A stretch of DNA of 46,295 bases from Bacillota bacterium. Its GTDB lineage: Bacteria > Bacillota > Clostridia > Acetivibrionales > DSM-2933. Positions 26,147 through 34,591 of the stretch are shown piece by piece (position 1 is the stretch's first letter; the number at the start of each line of letters is the position of its first letter). Both the position numbers and the translations under genes were made by a program. The stretch lies in NCBI GenBank assembly GCA_023430975.1, contig JAEYYB010000145.1, positions 1 to 46,295 of the forward strand, read 5' to 3'. The notes below the pieces were generated by a model. The model had not been told where the DNA came from. It made no database searches and worked only from the letters and a program-made list of their open reading frames with translations.

Positions 26147-26428
26147 GATATGAGTACAGTGAAATTTTTCAGAAGAAGTATTATTTCAAAATACAGACAA
26201 TTTTCCTCAATATTCCTATACATTGCTAGTAGAAATTATACTACAACATAGAATTATTTTCAATTACTGTTATTAAAATGACAATAAAGACAATAGTTAA
26301 AGGAATATTGTTATATAGGAATTCACTTTATTGGGGATTATTACATACAACGATATTATATCAGATAAAGGTAATTAATTCAATAGAAATCCAATTTTTA
26401 AAATCACAAAGTTGCTATACACATATGC
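26147..26428. other. Intergenic, no gene seen
   Basis: AT-rich. An open frame of 92 codons on the plus strand (26278-26556) has no ribosome site, no composition typical of the neighbours, and runs into the terminator and 3' end of the minus-strand CBM gene. Nothing convincing is present. Confidence 0.6.
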
Positions 26429-26465
26429 AAAAAGGACAGATGAAAAATATCAATCTGTCCTTTTT
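26429..26465. terminator. Terminator of the CBM3-CBM6-CBM6 gene
   Basis: AAAAAGGACAGAT / ATCTGTCCTTTTT, a 13-bp perfect stem with an 11-base loop, 23 bases after the stop at 26489; symmetric, so active on either strand. Confidence 0.9.
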
Positions 26466-26488
26466 GGAAGTACAATATGACATTAAAT

Positions 26489-27856
26489 TTATTCTATCAA
26501 TAAGTAGTCAAGGTTTACTGAACCGCCATCTTCAATATCTCTTTGAAGAGAAATGATATTTGCACCGCTGTTTAAGTGGACCAATACCTGTACTTCTGAC
26601 CAAGTGCTCCAACTGGAAAATCTGCTGAATTTAATTTGGCCGAATTTTACCGAATTAACGTAAAGACTAAGGGATTTCTCAGCTTCGCTGGCGTTTGCGT
26701 ATCTAACCTTGATGCTATAATCTCCTTCTTTTGGAACGTTTACAGTGAAAAGTGCTTTTGCACCAACATTACCATACCCACATACAAATCCTGTTCCTGA
26801 ATATCCGCTGTGATCGTTTGCCACAACTGCCTTACCAGATAAACTGGCATTTTCCGCTTCATATTTAGATTGTGATGTATCACCAGGAATGGTAACATCT
26901 GGTATTATTCCTGGTTCTATCAACAAGTAGTCAAGATTCACTGAGCCACCATCCTCAATGTCTCTTTGAAGTGAAATGGTATTCTCTCCGCTGTTTAAAG
27001 GAACAATTGCCTGTGCTTCCGACCAAGTGCTCCAACTGGAGAGTCTGGCAAATTTAATTTGACCTGTCTTTTTGCCATTAACATAAATACTAAGTGTCTT
27101 ATCAGCTTCGCTGGCATTTGAATATCCAACCTTTACACTATAATTTCCTCCTTCTGGGACCTTTACAGTGAAAAGTGCTTTTGCACCAACATTACCATAT
27201 CCGCATACAAATCCTGTTCCTGAATATCCGATGTGATCATTTGCCACAACTGCCTTACCTGATAAATTAGCATTTTCCGCTTCATATTTCGATTGCGATG
27301 TATCGCCAGGAACATTCCCTGCAATTAATTTTCCTGATTCAAATACTGCTATGTATGGATTTTCAATATATTCTCTTGTAGCTACGGTGTATGAATAGTC
27401 ATTGGATTGATCAAAATTTGACCAGTCCTTTCTTGCCACTCTGCCTTGAAAAATTACTTCGGATTGTTTAGGCCATATGGCTCCGGAAGTTGAAATAATT
27501 CCGGAAGACGGTTTGATTTCAAAATACTTGTCTGCTTTAGCTGTTGCAGGTGAATGATCATTAAACGTGGTACTTATTGAACCCATGCTAACGTAATCTG
27601 TATAATATACAAGTGGTTTGTCGCTATCCTTTGTAAAGTAATATCTGATAGTTATTTTTGAAAGATCAATATCACTTGTACCTAAATTCACAAGTTTAAT
27701 GTTTGCATAGATCTGATTTGAATTGGCCGCTGTACCATTATTGTTGTATAATACTTTCAACTTGCTAGGAGTTGCAGCGAATGATACATTTGCAAAAATA
27801 TTGCCCATAAGCAAAAAGACAGTTACTAAAACTGCAGAAAGTTTTTTGAGTTTCAT
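26489..27856 (-). CDS. Secreted non-catalytic CBM3-CBM6-CBM6 protein
   Basis: Start at 27856 (MKLKKLSAVL) has AGGGGGG upstream; an ATG or alternative start 27 bases earlier does not. 455 residues. Signal peptide (1-26); CBM3 (about 27-178, 'KLKVLYNNNG', 'IRYYFTKDSDKP', 'DWSNFDQSNDYSY'); two CBM6/35 modules (about 185-320 and 335-455). The two CBM6 copies share long identical stretches ('GYSGTGFVCGYGNVGAKALF', 'QRDIEDGGSVNLDYLLIE'), and their upstream linker 'GDTSQSKYEAENA' is duplicated too, so the second arose by recent tandem duplication of about 390 bp. No enzyme, dockerin or anchor is present. Possible roles are substrate priming, adhesion or decoy binding. The CBM3 resembles the N-terminal module of the 1840-residue protein. 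Confidence 0.88.
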   Translation of the reverse strand: MKLKKLSAVLVTVFLLMGNIFANVSFAATPSKLKVLYNNNGTAANSNQIYANIKLVNLGTSDIDLSKITIRYYFTKDSDKPLVYYTDYVSMGSISTTFNDHSPATAKADKYFEIKPSSGIISTSGAIWPKQSEVIFQGRVARKDWSNFDQSNDYSYTVATREYIENPYIAVFESGKLIAGNVPGDTSQSKYEAENANLSGKAVVANDHIGYSGTGFVCGYGNVGAKALFTVKVPEGGNYSVKVGYSNASEADKTLSIYVNGKKTGQIKFARLSSWSTWSEAQAIVPLNSGENTISLQRDIEDGGSVNLDYLLIEPGIIPDVTIPGDTSQSKYEAENASLSGKAVVANDHSGYSGTGFVCGYGNVGAKALFTVNVPKEGDYSIKVRYANASEAEKSLSLYVNSVKFGQIKFSRFSSWSTWSEVQVLVHLNSGANIISLQRDIEDGGSVNLDYLLIE

Positions 27857-28443
27857 TATTAAATTCCCCCCTATGATTATCAATTATCAAACATATTTTT
27901 TATCTCTCTCTATATATTAAGAACAATAAACCTCCCCACTTAATAAATTTGTGCCATAATAAGCACATAAAATAATATGATCCTATATAAACTCATGATT
28001 TTAACGACATATAAAAAATAGACTATTTTATAATTGATATTGTAAATAGAAATGAAATTATGCAAGCCAATACCAATTAATATAAACCAATATTTTAAGT
28101 ATAAATATCTAATAAATCTTTGTCAATAATTAAACAGCGAAATCAATTGCGGAGCAAATGTAAGTAATCATATACATAGAATATCCTCTATTAAGGATTC
28201 GTTTCTTATTGTAAAAATATTGTATTTTTTCTATAGTTGTAGCACACTATTTTAAGAATATAAAATCACAATAATTACTACAATAATTTCTAAATAATTC
28301 CGATAAATGATATAATTAAACAGAAAGATTAGCATATTAATTAGCAATGTACGTAATCTTTTGTATTAATCTTATTACAGAGCTTCTCAAATTGCAATCC
28401 TTTTTTTGTAACTTAATATTATAATTTCAGGAGGAACAACATT
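27857..28443. other. 587-base intergenic region with a possible leader hairpin
   Basis: Very AT-rich. A TATAAT at 28311-28316 (plus) lacks a good -35. AAAGATTA (28324-28331) and TAATCTTT (28354-28361) form an 8-bp stem followed by TTTTG, a weak attenuator-like hairpin in the probable leader of the next gene. No gene or repeat family copy is visible. Confidence 0.4.
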
Positions 28444-29757
28444 ATGCTGAGAAAAGCTATTATTAGAATAGTTTCTATGATGATAGTAATAATACTGGTT
28501 TGTGGATATTGGATCGAAGCATCTTCCGATACTCCGAAAGATACCCAAAACCCTATTGCCGCATCAAATGACTACAGGTACGCTTCTACATCAGGTATTT
28601 ACAAGATTGACAAAACAAAACCATACAATGTTGAGTACAACTGGGACAACCAATCAATAAAGGGAATCCGCAAAGATCCTGATGGTGTTATCTGTCACGA
28701 ATACAACTGCTCTCCCGATAACAGCCTTACTGTTACTATGGGTGATAACCTATCAGGCATCCGGGAGGCCAGATATTTATGGACAGAGAATAAAGTCGTT
28801 CCTTCATCTGATATGATGATTCCTGTACATGGATTCCAGACAACCGAAGGCAAGGATGAAAAGAAGAGCTTTACCATTGACATCCATGATCATAAAAACG
28901 ATTACGAATCTTTGAAGAAAGGGCTTTGGTATCTTCATGTATACCTTGTGGACAGGGCTGGAAATGAAACCAATTCATGTTCAGAGCCTGTTTACATTAA
29001 TAAGGTCTATAATCTCAAGGTCAACACCATTTTTGATTTCAGCTGGAAGAAATATTTCAGGAAATCCGACAACACGCCTACAAAGTTGTCTATAGACGGA
29101 ATTGGTGTAGAGGATATGCCCGTTTACAAAAACAAGGAAGGCCTGGGTATAAAAATGGGCTACAGCGTTGATTTAAGCCTTGATACCGTAGGTCTTGATA
29201 AGTCTGATAGCAGAGTCAGGGTTAAGGCATTGTTCTATGGACTGGATAAGACCAACACTCTTACGCCTGTTGATGTGTATGCATGGAACAAGGACCAAAA
29301 ACTTGTAAATATATCAGATACCAAAAGCGAATATTACACTAAATCAAAGCTACTTGAATTAAGCCGAAACAGCATGGTTACACTGGACAAGACAAAGCCT
29401 GACTATAACACCTGGAAGTTCTCGTATTTTATTCCCTACAATGCCCGCATAGTAAAAAAAGGTGCTAATTCTCCCGAGCTCAATTATGAAAAGAGGTTTA
29501 CAAAGCTTTTAGTGGTATTTGATGTAAACGGATATAAGGATTATGGAAGCAATACAAAAACATTGGAGTACTCAAAGCTGGAAAATGGTTGGTCCCAAGG
29601 CAATGGCAGCATATATGGGGAAAGCTACCCGGTTGATACTGACCTTCTGACAGAACAACCACCTTACAAGGATGAACTCAAATACCATGGCCAGATATTC
29701 TGGTATGACCTTAGTTATACAGTAATGGATGACATTAACAAAGGCAGAAAGTGGTAG
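28444..29757 (+). CDS. Exported protein of unknown function with an Ig-like domain
   Basis: 437 residues; start preceded by CAGGAGGAAC. N-terminal hydrophobic segment 'IIRIVSMMIVIILVCGYWI' acts as signal peptide or anchor. Residues about 85-190 look like a bacterial Ig-like domain ending in 'GLWYLHVYLVDRAGNET'; the start 'DKTKPYNVEYN' is typical of such repeats. Residues 195-437 ('FSWKKYFRKSD', 'SVDLSLDTVGLDKSDSRVRV', 'WKFSYFIPYNAR', 'RFTKLLVVFDVNGY') form an unrecognised domain, possibly of the DUF5704 type found at the ends of large clostridial surface proteins. The Cys in the signal region is not a standard lipobox because Val precedes it. Single gene. Confidence 0.65.
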   Translation: MLRKAIIRIVSMMIVIILVCGYWIEASSDTPKDTQNPIAASNDYRYASTSGIYKIDKTKPYNVEYNWDNQSIKGIRKDPDGVICHEYNCSPDNSLTVTMGDNLSGIREARYLWTENKVVPSSDMMIPVHGFQTTEGKDEKKSFTIDIHDHKNDYESLKKGLWYLHVYLVDRAGNETNSCSEPVYINKVYNLKVNTIFDFSWKKYFRKSDNTPTKLSIDGIGVEDMPVYKNKEGLGIKMGYSVDLSLDTVGLDKSDSRVRVKALFYGLDKTNTLTPVDVYAWNKDQKLVNISDTKSEYYTKSKLLELSRNSMVTLDKTKPDYNTWKFSYFIPYNARIVKKGANSPELNYEKRFTKLLVVFDVNGYKDYGSNTKTLEYSKLENGWSQGNGSIYGESYPVDTDLLTEQPPYKDELKYHGQIFWYDLSYTVMDDINKGRKW

Positions 29758-29786
29758 AATTAATTATTCAGGCTCAATTAATAATA

Positions 29787-29824
29787 AAAGCCATAATGAG
29801 AGTCTCTTTGCTCATTATGGCTTT
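29787..29824. terminator. Terminator between convergent transcripts
   Basis: AAAGCCATAATGAG / CTCATTATGGCTTT, a perfect 14-bp stem with a 10-base loop. The minus-strand side continues TTTTATTATT and is the stronger terminator; the plus-strand side continues with TTTAG. Confidence 0.85.
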
Positions 29825-29839
29825 AGTATTCTCTGTATC

Positions 29840-29974
29840 TCACATATCCTTTTTCAAATTCTCTATTTCACTCTTAGACAAATCAGTAATCATTTCTATT
29901 GTATTATCATTCATACCTTTTTGAAGCATCTTTTTTGCTACTTCAAAATCGTTTTTAGCTTTTAACCTATACAA
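29840..29974 (-). pseudogene. Remnant of the C-terminal tail of an Rpn-family nuclease
   Basis: A 44-codon frame, TTG start five bases after GAGGTGG. The peptide contains 'FEVAKKMLQKGMNDNTIEMI' and 'TDLSKSEIENLKKDM', the pattern found at the end of Rpn/PD-(D/E)XK transposases (A+K.LxxGxxxxxIxxxTGLSxxEIxxL). The catalytic domain is missing; upstream sequence to 30137 shows no more of it. Either a decayed copy or a short independent tail ORF. Confidence 0.6.
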
Positions 29975-30137
29975 CTATACCACCTCATTTCGATCATACC
30001 ATACTTTAGGATTAAAAATATATAGGTTATACCCTTGATTATATCTTTAGATATGTATAAAATGAATCCAGTAACTATTTACTTTCGTTTTATTCGGCAA
30101 TAGCATTATATATATTAATGATAATTGGAGAGTTTGG

Positions 30138-30707
30138 ATGATTGATTTTAATAATGAACTTAAAAAGTATAGTTTATTCAAAATGGATGATAATATTAAT
30201 AGTCTATTTAGCGAAACAAAACTGATATTTGATATTATTACATCAACTTTGAAACGTTTTGCAAAAGAGCAAAATCATACTAACATGCAGGTAGAAGAAA
30301 TTGTTTGTATGCTTGATGAACAAAAAGAAAACGATTGTCTGGTGGATGAACTTAAAAAATCCCTTTCCAAAGCAAATGAGGTTAGTATTGGATTAGTCAA
30401 AGGGATTATAAAAGTTATGGATCAATTTGAGGATTTATATAGATTTTCAACAAAAAGTCAAACCACAGGATGGTCGGACCAGATAAAACTGTTATGGGAA
30501 AATATTTCCGGCAGCCTTCTTTCTATGGGTATCACAAGAATAGATGGTGAACGTACCAATTACAATGCTGAAATAAATAATGTTGTTTCAACAAAAACAA
30601 TAGAAAATTTGCCTGACGGTATAATTGTTGAAGTTTTAAAATCCGGGTATATATACAAATCGGAAGTTATAAGAAGATCCCAAGTTATTGTTAATAAAAT
30701 ATCATAA
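30138..30707 (+). CDS. GrpE-like protein of a secondary Hsp70 operon
   Basis: 189 residues, ATG after GGAGAG. Long helical N-terminal half (coiled coil about 20-110), then a small beta-rich end: 'ENLPDGIIVEVLKSGYIYKS' and 'EVIRRSQVIVNKIS'. This end follows the GrpE pattern (GxIxxVLxxGY....LRPAxVxVxK). GrpE exchanges nucleotide on DnaK, and the next gene is DnaK-like, so the assignment fits. The sequence is far from ordinary GrpE, and no CIRCE heat-shock operator is visible upstream, so it is probably not the housekeeping copy. Confidence 0.7.
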   Translation: MIDFNNELKKYSLFKMDDNINSLFSETKLIFDIITSTLKRFAKEQNHTNMQVEEIVCMLDEQKENDCLVDELKKSLSKANEVSIGLVKGIIKVMDQFEDLYRFSTKSQTTGWSDQIKLLWENISGSLLSMGITRIDGERTNYNAEINNVVSTKTIENLPDGIIVEVLKSGYIYKSEVIRRSQVIVNKIS

Positions 30708-30803
30708 AATGATTTTATTAACCTTGATTGTTGTCGCGAGAAATTGTGATGTAGTAGTACATAACAGTTTGCTATATATAAATATTTACAGGAAGGGTGC
30801 TTT

Positions 30804-32522
30804 ATGGGAATAATTGTAGGAATTGATTTGGGTACATCAACTTCAGAGATAGCCATACTTAAAAATGGAAAGCCTGAAGTAATTCCAAATTTGGATGGAG
30901 AATTTATAACTCCTTCAGTAGTAGGAGTTTCCGATGAAGGTAACATAATTGTAGGGAAAGCTGCAAGAGACCAGCTATTATTAAAACCAAACGATACAAT
31001 AATTGAAGTGAAGAGACTTATGGGAACCTCCTCCAAATTGGCAATTGGCGGTGAGGAATATTCTCCTCAGGAAATCTCCTCTTTCATTATTAGCTACTTG
31101 ATTGAGTCTGCTCAAAAGTTCATCGGAGAAGATGTTGACAGAGCTGTAATAACTGTCCCTGCATATTTTTCCGATGAACAGCGAAGAGCTACGATAGAAG
31201 CCGGTAAACTTGCAGGTATTAAGGTTGAGAGAATAATAAACGAACCCACTGCGGCTTCTCTGGATTATGGAATTGAACATATGGAGGACTGTAAAAACAT
31301 ATTGGTGTACGATCTTGGTGGAGGTACTTTGGATGTAACCGTTCTTGAAATGTTCGAAGGTGTAATGGATGTAAAAGCTAGCAGCGGAAATAACAAACTT
31401 GGCGGTAAAGACTTTGATCAAAGCATTATGGATTATCTGATGGAATACTTTCACTCCCTATACCAAAAGGATATTTCCGATGACAACAGAGCCATGATGA
31501 GACTTAAAGACGAAGCGGAAAAATGTAAAATTGAGTTGAGCAAATCATCCTCATACCAAGTGTCCCTCCCCTTTTTTGCAGAATATAACGGTAACCCTGT
31601 CTCACTGGAAAAAGAAATAACTAAAGAGCTGTTTGAAGAACTTATCAAGGAGAAAGTGGAGTCAACAAAAAAGCAAATAGATATTGCATTAAATGATTCT
31701 GGCCTTAATAAATCCGATATTGACTTAATTCTTCTGGTGGGCGGTTCTACAAGAATACCATACGTTAAAAATTTTATTGAAAGAGCCTTGGATAAGTCGC
31801 CTGAAGCCGTTGTTGATCCTGACCTTGCAGTTGTCAGAGGTGCTTCTATTCAAGCTGGAATAATCAATGAAGACCTATCAAGTGACAAAGATATAATGAT
31901 TACCGATGTATGTCCTTATACACTTGGTACATCTATATTGGATTTTATTGGCGGTATTCCTGATCACGATGTGTTTGACGTTATAATACCAAGAAATATT
32001 ACCATACCTGCTACAAAAGAAAAGATATATTACACTGTTGCTGATAACCAAGAAGAAGTTGAAATAACTGTATATCAAGGAGACTTTAAAAAAGCTTCGA
32101 TGAATAACTTGCTTGGAAAGTTTACTCTTGAAAATATTCCTCCTGCACCTGCTTCAGAGCAAAAGATAAAAATTTCCTTTTCATATGATGTAAATGGAAT
32201 CCTTCAAGTAGAAGGAACAATAGTAAAAACAGGTGAAAATGCAAAAATAACTATAGATACATCTAAATCAGATATTGCCGAAGAAATAAACACTGATGGC
32301 TGGGAAGATGTTCAGAACGCGAGAAAGTTCAGAGCAGTTATAAATAAAGCCTCCAGGATAATTGAAAACAACGAAGCGGGAATTTTTCATACTGAAATTG
32401 AGAGCCTCATAAAAAAGCTAAAGATTGGCCTTGTTGAAGGAGTAGACATAGAAGAACTAAACATGATCAAGAATGAAGTTACTGATATTTTATATGAATT
32501 ATCAAGTGAGGACGGGATTTAG
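30804..32522 (+). CDS. DnaK-like Hsp70 chaperone (secondary copy)
   Basis: 572 residues, ATG after GGAAGG. ATPase domain: 'GIIVGIDLGTSTSEIAI', 'VITVPAYFSDEQRRATIEAG', 'RIINEPTAASLDYGI', 'LVYDLGGGTLDVTVLEM', 'LLVGGSTRIPYVKNFIE'. Substrate-binding beta domain about 370-490 ('DVCPYTLGTSI', 'VYQGDFKKASMNNLLGKF'). The lid is short: about 75 residues after the beta domain against roughly 100-130 in standard DnaK, and there is no acidic EEVD-like tail. Ser replaces Thr in the usual GTT of the first phosphate loop. It lies 96 bases after the GrpE-like gene and abuts the TPR gene. Inference: a dedicated Hsp70 machine working with the downstream TPR and J-like proteins. Confidence 0.92.
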   Translation: MGIIVGIDLGTSTSEIAILKNGKPEVIPNLDGEFITPSVVGVSDEGNIIVGKAARDQLLLKPNDTIIEVKRLMGTSSKLAIGGEEYSPQEISSFIISYLIESAQKFIGEDVDRAVITVPAYFSDEQRRATIEAGKLAGIKVERIINEPTAASLDYGIEHMEDCKNILVYDLGGGTLDVTVLEMFEGVMDVKASSGNNKLGGKDFDQSIMDYLMEYFHSLYQKDISDDNRAMMRLKDEAEKCKIELSKSSSYQVSLPFFAEYNGNPVSLEKEITKELFEELIKEKVESTKKQIDIALNDSGLNKSDIDLILLVGGSTRIPYVKNFIERALDKSPEAVVDPDLAVVRGASIQAGIINEDLSSDKDIMITDVCPYTLGTSILDFIGGIPDHDVFDVIIPRNITIPATKEKIYYTVADNQEEVEITVYQGDFKKASMNNLLGKFTLENIPPAPASEQKIKISFSYDVNGILQVEGTIVKTGENAKITIDTSKSDIAEEINTDGWEDVQNARKFRAVINKASRIIENNEAGIFHTEIESLIKKLKIGLVEGVDIEELNMIKNEVTDILYELSSEDGI

Positions 32523-32523
32523 G

Positions 32524-33099
32524 TTGTTTGAAAAAATATTCTCTTTTTATTTTAATAAAGGATTGGAATCTGCTAAAAATAACAATATAAGCTTGGCACT
32601 GGATAGCCTTACAAAAGCTTTGTCATATAATCCATATTCAACAGATGCACTAAACTTGACCGGCTTATGTCTTTACAGGCTTGGAAGATTTAAAAATGCC
32701 GAATTTTACTGGCTCCGGAGTATTGAAATAGATAGTACATCAAATCAAGCTTTAAGTTATCTGGGTGACTTGAAAAAAAGCATGGAAAATCTTGAATCCG
32801 AGTATTCAGTTGTAATGGATTTACTTGAGAAGAAAAATTATAGAAAAGCACTTGGTTTATTTGATGAAAAGGTTTATGCAAAGTTTAGTAAAAGTGTAGA
32901 TATTTTAAATTTTTTAGGAATTTTAAATCTCCTATCTGGAAATAACAGACAAGCAATAAAGATTTGGAAAGAAGTTTTAATTATAGATACCATGAATTAT
33001 GATGCATTGTCATATCTGACAGTTGTAAAGGAAGACAGGCTGTCCGAGCTTAAATTTAAAATAAAAAATTTTGTTTCAGGTATTACCAAACACGGATGA
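32524..33099 (+). CDS. TPR-repeat protein of the Hsp70 operon
   Basis: 191 residues from TTG 32524, which directly follows the dnaK-like stop (TAG-G-TTG), with GAGG about ten bases upstream; an in-frame ATG at 32473 would overlap dnaK by 50 bases. Tetratricopeptide repeats: 'NKGLESAKNNNISLALDSL', 'DALNLTGLCLYRLGRFKNAE' and 'FLGILNLLSGNNRQAIKIWK'. No signal peptide. TPR proteins typically hold partner peptides, and its location suggests it couples clients or the J-like protein to the Hsp70. Confidence 0.8.
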   Translation: MFEKIFSFYFNKGLESAKNNNISLALDSLTKALSYNPYSTDALNLTGLCLYRLGRFKNAEFYWLRSIEIDSTSNQALSYLGDLKKSMENLESEYSVVMDLLEKKNYRKALGLFDEKVYAKFSKSVDILNFLGILNLLSGNNRQAIKIWKEVLIIDTMNYDALSYLTVVKEDRLSELKFKIKNFVSGITKHG

Positions 33100-33160
33100 A
33101 AAAAATCGCGAAGTGATTTTGCAACCTTCAAAAAACTTAATTAGCGGGGTATAGTTTGTT

Positions 33161-34534
33161 ATGAAAGATTATTATAAAGTATTAGAAATTTCAAAAGATT
33201 CGGAAAAATCAGAAGTCAAAAGAGCTTATTTCAAATTGGTAAGAAAGTTTCCTCCCGACAGGTTTCCTGAAGATTTTAAAATAATAAGGGAAGCTTATGA
33301 AGTACTTATTGATGAGAAAACCCGTAATGACTACGACTCATTTCACTCTATGCCCGATATTTTGAAAATATATTTTGAAGGAGCACAAAGTGCCTTTAGT
33401 GAAGAGGATTATGAAAAGACAATAGACCTTTTGGAAAAGGCAGACAAGGTTTATAATAATTATTCCATCATTAAAAGTTTGCTGGGTGATGCTTATCTTG
33501 CTAACGATAACAGTGTGAAAGCTATTAATATTTTTGAAAAACTTACCAAAAATGAACCTCATAATGCAGGTTTTGCAGGAAAACTGGCTAATGCTTACCT
33601 TTTGCGTGGTTGGTACAAAAAGGCAATAGCCAAGTATGAGAGAGCATTAAATCTTGATAAAGACAATATTTCACTTTGGATAGGGCTTATTGAGTGCTTT
33701 GTTAAAGCAGAAGATTTTGAAAAGGCACATCAAACTGCAGAGGATGCTATTTTACAAAGTAAGGAAAGTGGTTGGGATCCACTTGATATTTATTATCTAA
33801 TAATTCAACTGGACCTCATGAATGATGATGCGAAAAGTGTAAGGAAACATGTGGAGGAAATCACACAAATTGTCGTAGAAGATCAGGAAAATAAGGAAAA
33901 TGCAGCCTATTTATTTTCTACTATCGCTGCAACTATATCTTCTCAATTCATTGAAGAGTCAGAAATCCTTATTAATACTGCAGCAAAATTACTGCCTAAT
34001 GAGAAAAAAATAGCAGAATTAAAAGATACATTATTCAAAGACAGGGGAATCAGAGAGAAACTCAAAAAAATTAAAGAAGATGTCAAAGTGGACAACCTTA
34101 TCGGTGCAATGCTTGAATTCGAATTGAGTGTATGTGATGATAAAGATTGTATCAATTGCGGTTTTGAACAATTTTCCTTTGAAATGGATATCCTCGATGA
34201 TATAGATTCCCATAGAAAAGACATATTGGAACTAAAAAAGAACTATCCCGAGCTATACAATTTAAAAAAAGAATTTTTTGACAAAGTATTAAATATTAAA
34301 AGAGAGAGACATCTTTTTGATGAGTATAGTAAAAAATTGCTGAAATATAGAAAAATATTTCCGGATAGAATTGGATTTGAAGATGATAGCAAAAGTGATA
34401 ACAAAAATAATATTAATATTGATGACTTAGATGATTTATTCCCAGAGCCATACATTCGAGCAGAAGCAAAAGTTGGGAGCAATGATCCTTGCCCATGCGG
34501 AAGCGGTAAGAAATACAAGAAATGCTGCGGATAG
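33161..34534 (+). CDS. J-domain/TPR/SEC-C protein with an altered HPD motif
   Basis: 457 residues. J-domain 1-62 ('DYYKVLEISKDSEKSEVKRA', 'FKIIREAYEVLIDEKTRNDY'), but the invariant HPD is PPD (31-33, 'RKFPPDRFPEDF'). TPR array about 70-290 ('AFSEEDYEKTIDLLEKADKV', 'ANAYLLRGWYKKAIAKYERA'). An unrecognised helical segment follows (300-430) with a Cys pair 'CDDKDCINC'. The C-terminus is a SEC-C zinc motif 'NDPCPCGSGKKYKKCCG'. J-proteins deliver clients and stimulate Hsp70 ATPase through the His of HPD; its loss implies altered or no stimulation. Last gene of the operon, followed by a terminator. Confidence 0.85.
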   Translation: MKDYYKVLEISKDSEKSEVKRAYFKLVRKFPPDRFPEDFKIIREAYEVLIDEKTRNDYDSFHSMPDILKIYFEGAQSAFSEEDYEKTIDLLEKADKVYNNYSIIKSLLGDAYLANDNSVKAINIFEKLTKNEPHNAGFAGKLANAYLLRGWYKKAIAKYERALNLDKDNISLWIGLIECFVKAEDFEKAHQTAEDAILQSKESGWDPLDIYYLIIQLDLMNDDAKSVRKHVEEITQIVVEDQENKENAAYLFSTIAATISSQFIEESEILINTAAKLLPNEKKIAELKDTLFKDRGIREKLKKIKEDVKVDNLIGAMLEFELSVCDDKDCINCGFEQFSFEMDILDDIDSHRKDILELKKNYPELYNLKKEFFDKVLNIKRERHLFDEYSKKLLKYRKIFPDRIGFEDDSKSDNKNNINIDDLDDLFPEPYIRAEAKVGSNDPCPCGSGKKYKKCCG

Positions 34535-34542
34535 AACAAAAA

Positions 34543-34582
34543 AATCGCCGATTGAAATTTAGTCAATCGGCGGATTATTTTG
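34543..34582. terminator. Bidirectional terminator between Hsp70 operon and LRR gene
   Basis: ATCGCCGATTG / CAATCGGCGGAT, 11-bp stem with AAAAAA on the left and TTATTTTGTATTTT on the right. It ends the Hsp70 operon and, on the minus strand, the LRR gene whose stop is at 34592. Confidence 0.88.
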
Positions 34583-34591
34583 TATTTTATA

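Noticed and set aside
26278..26556. 92-codon plus-strand frame as a small gene
   Set aside because: No ribosome site, crosses the terminator of and overlaps the CBM gene on the other strand.
28444..28520. Lipoprotein signal at 'IILVCGYW'
   Set aside because: Val precedes the Cys where Gly, Ala or Ser is expected, so this is not a good lipobox.
30000..30137. Heat-shock operator (CIRCE) before the Hsp70 operon
   Set aside because: No TTAGCACTC/GAGTGCTAA pair was found; TTGATT and TATAAA at about 30037 and 30058 are spaced 15 bases, too weak to call.
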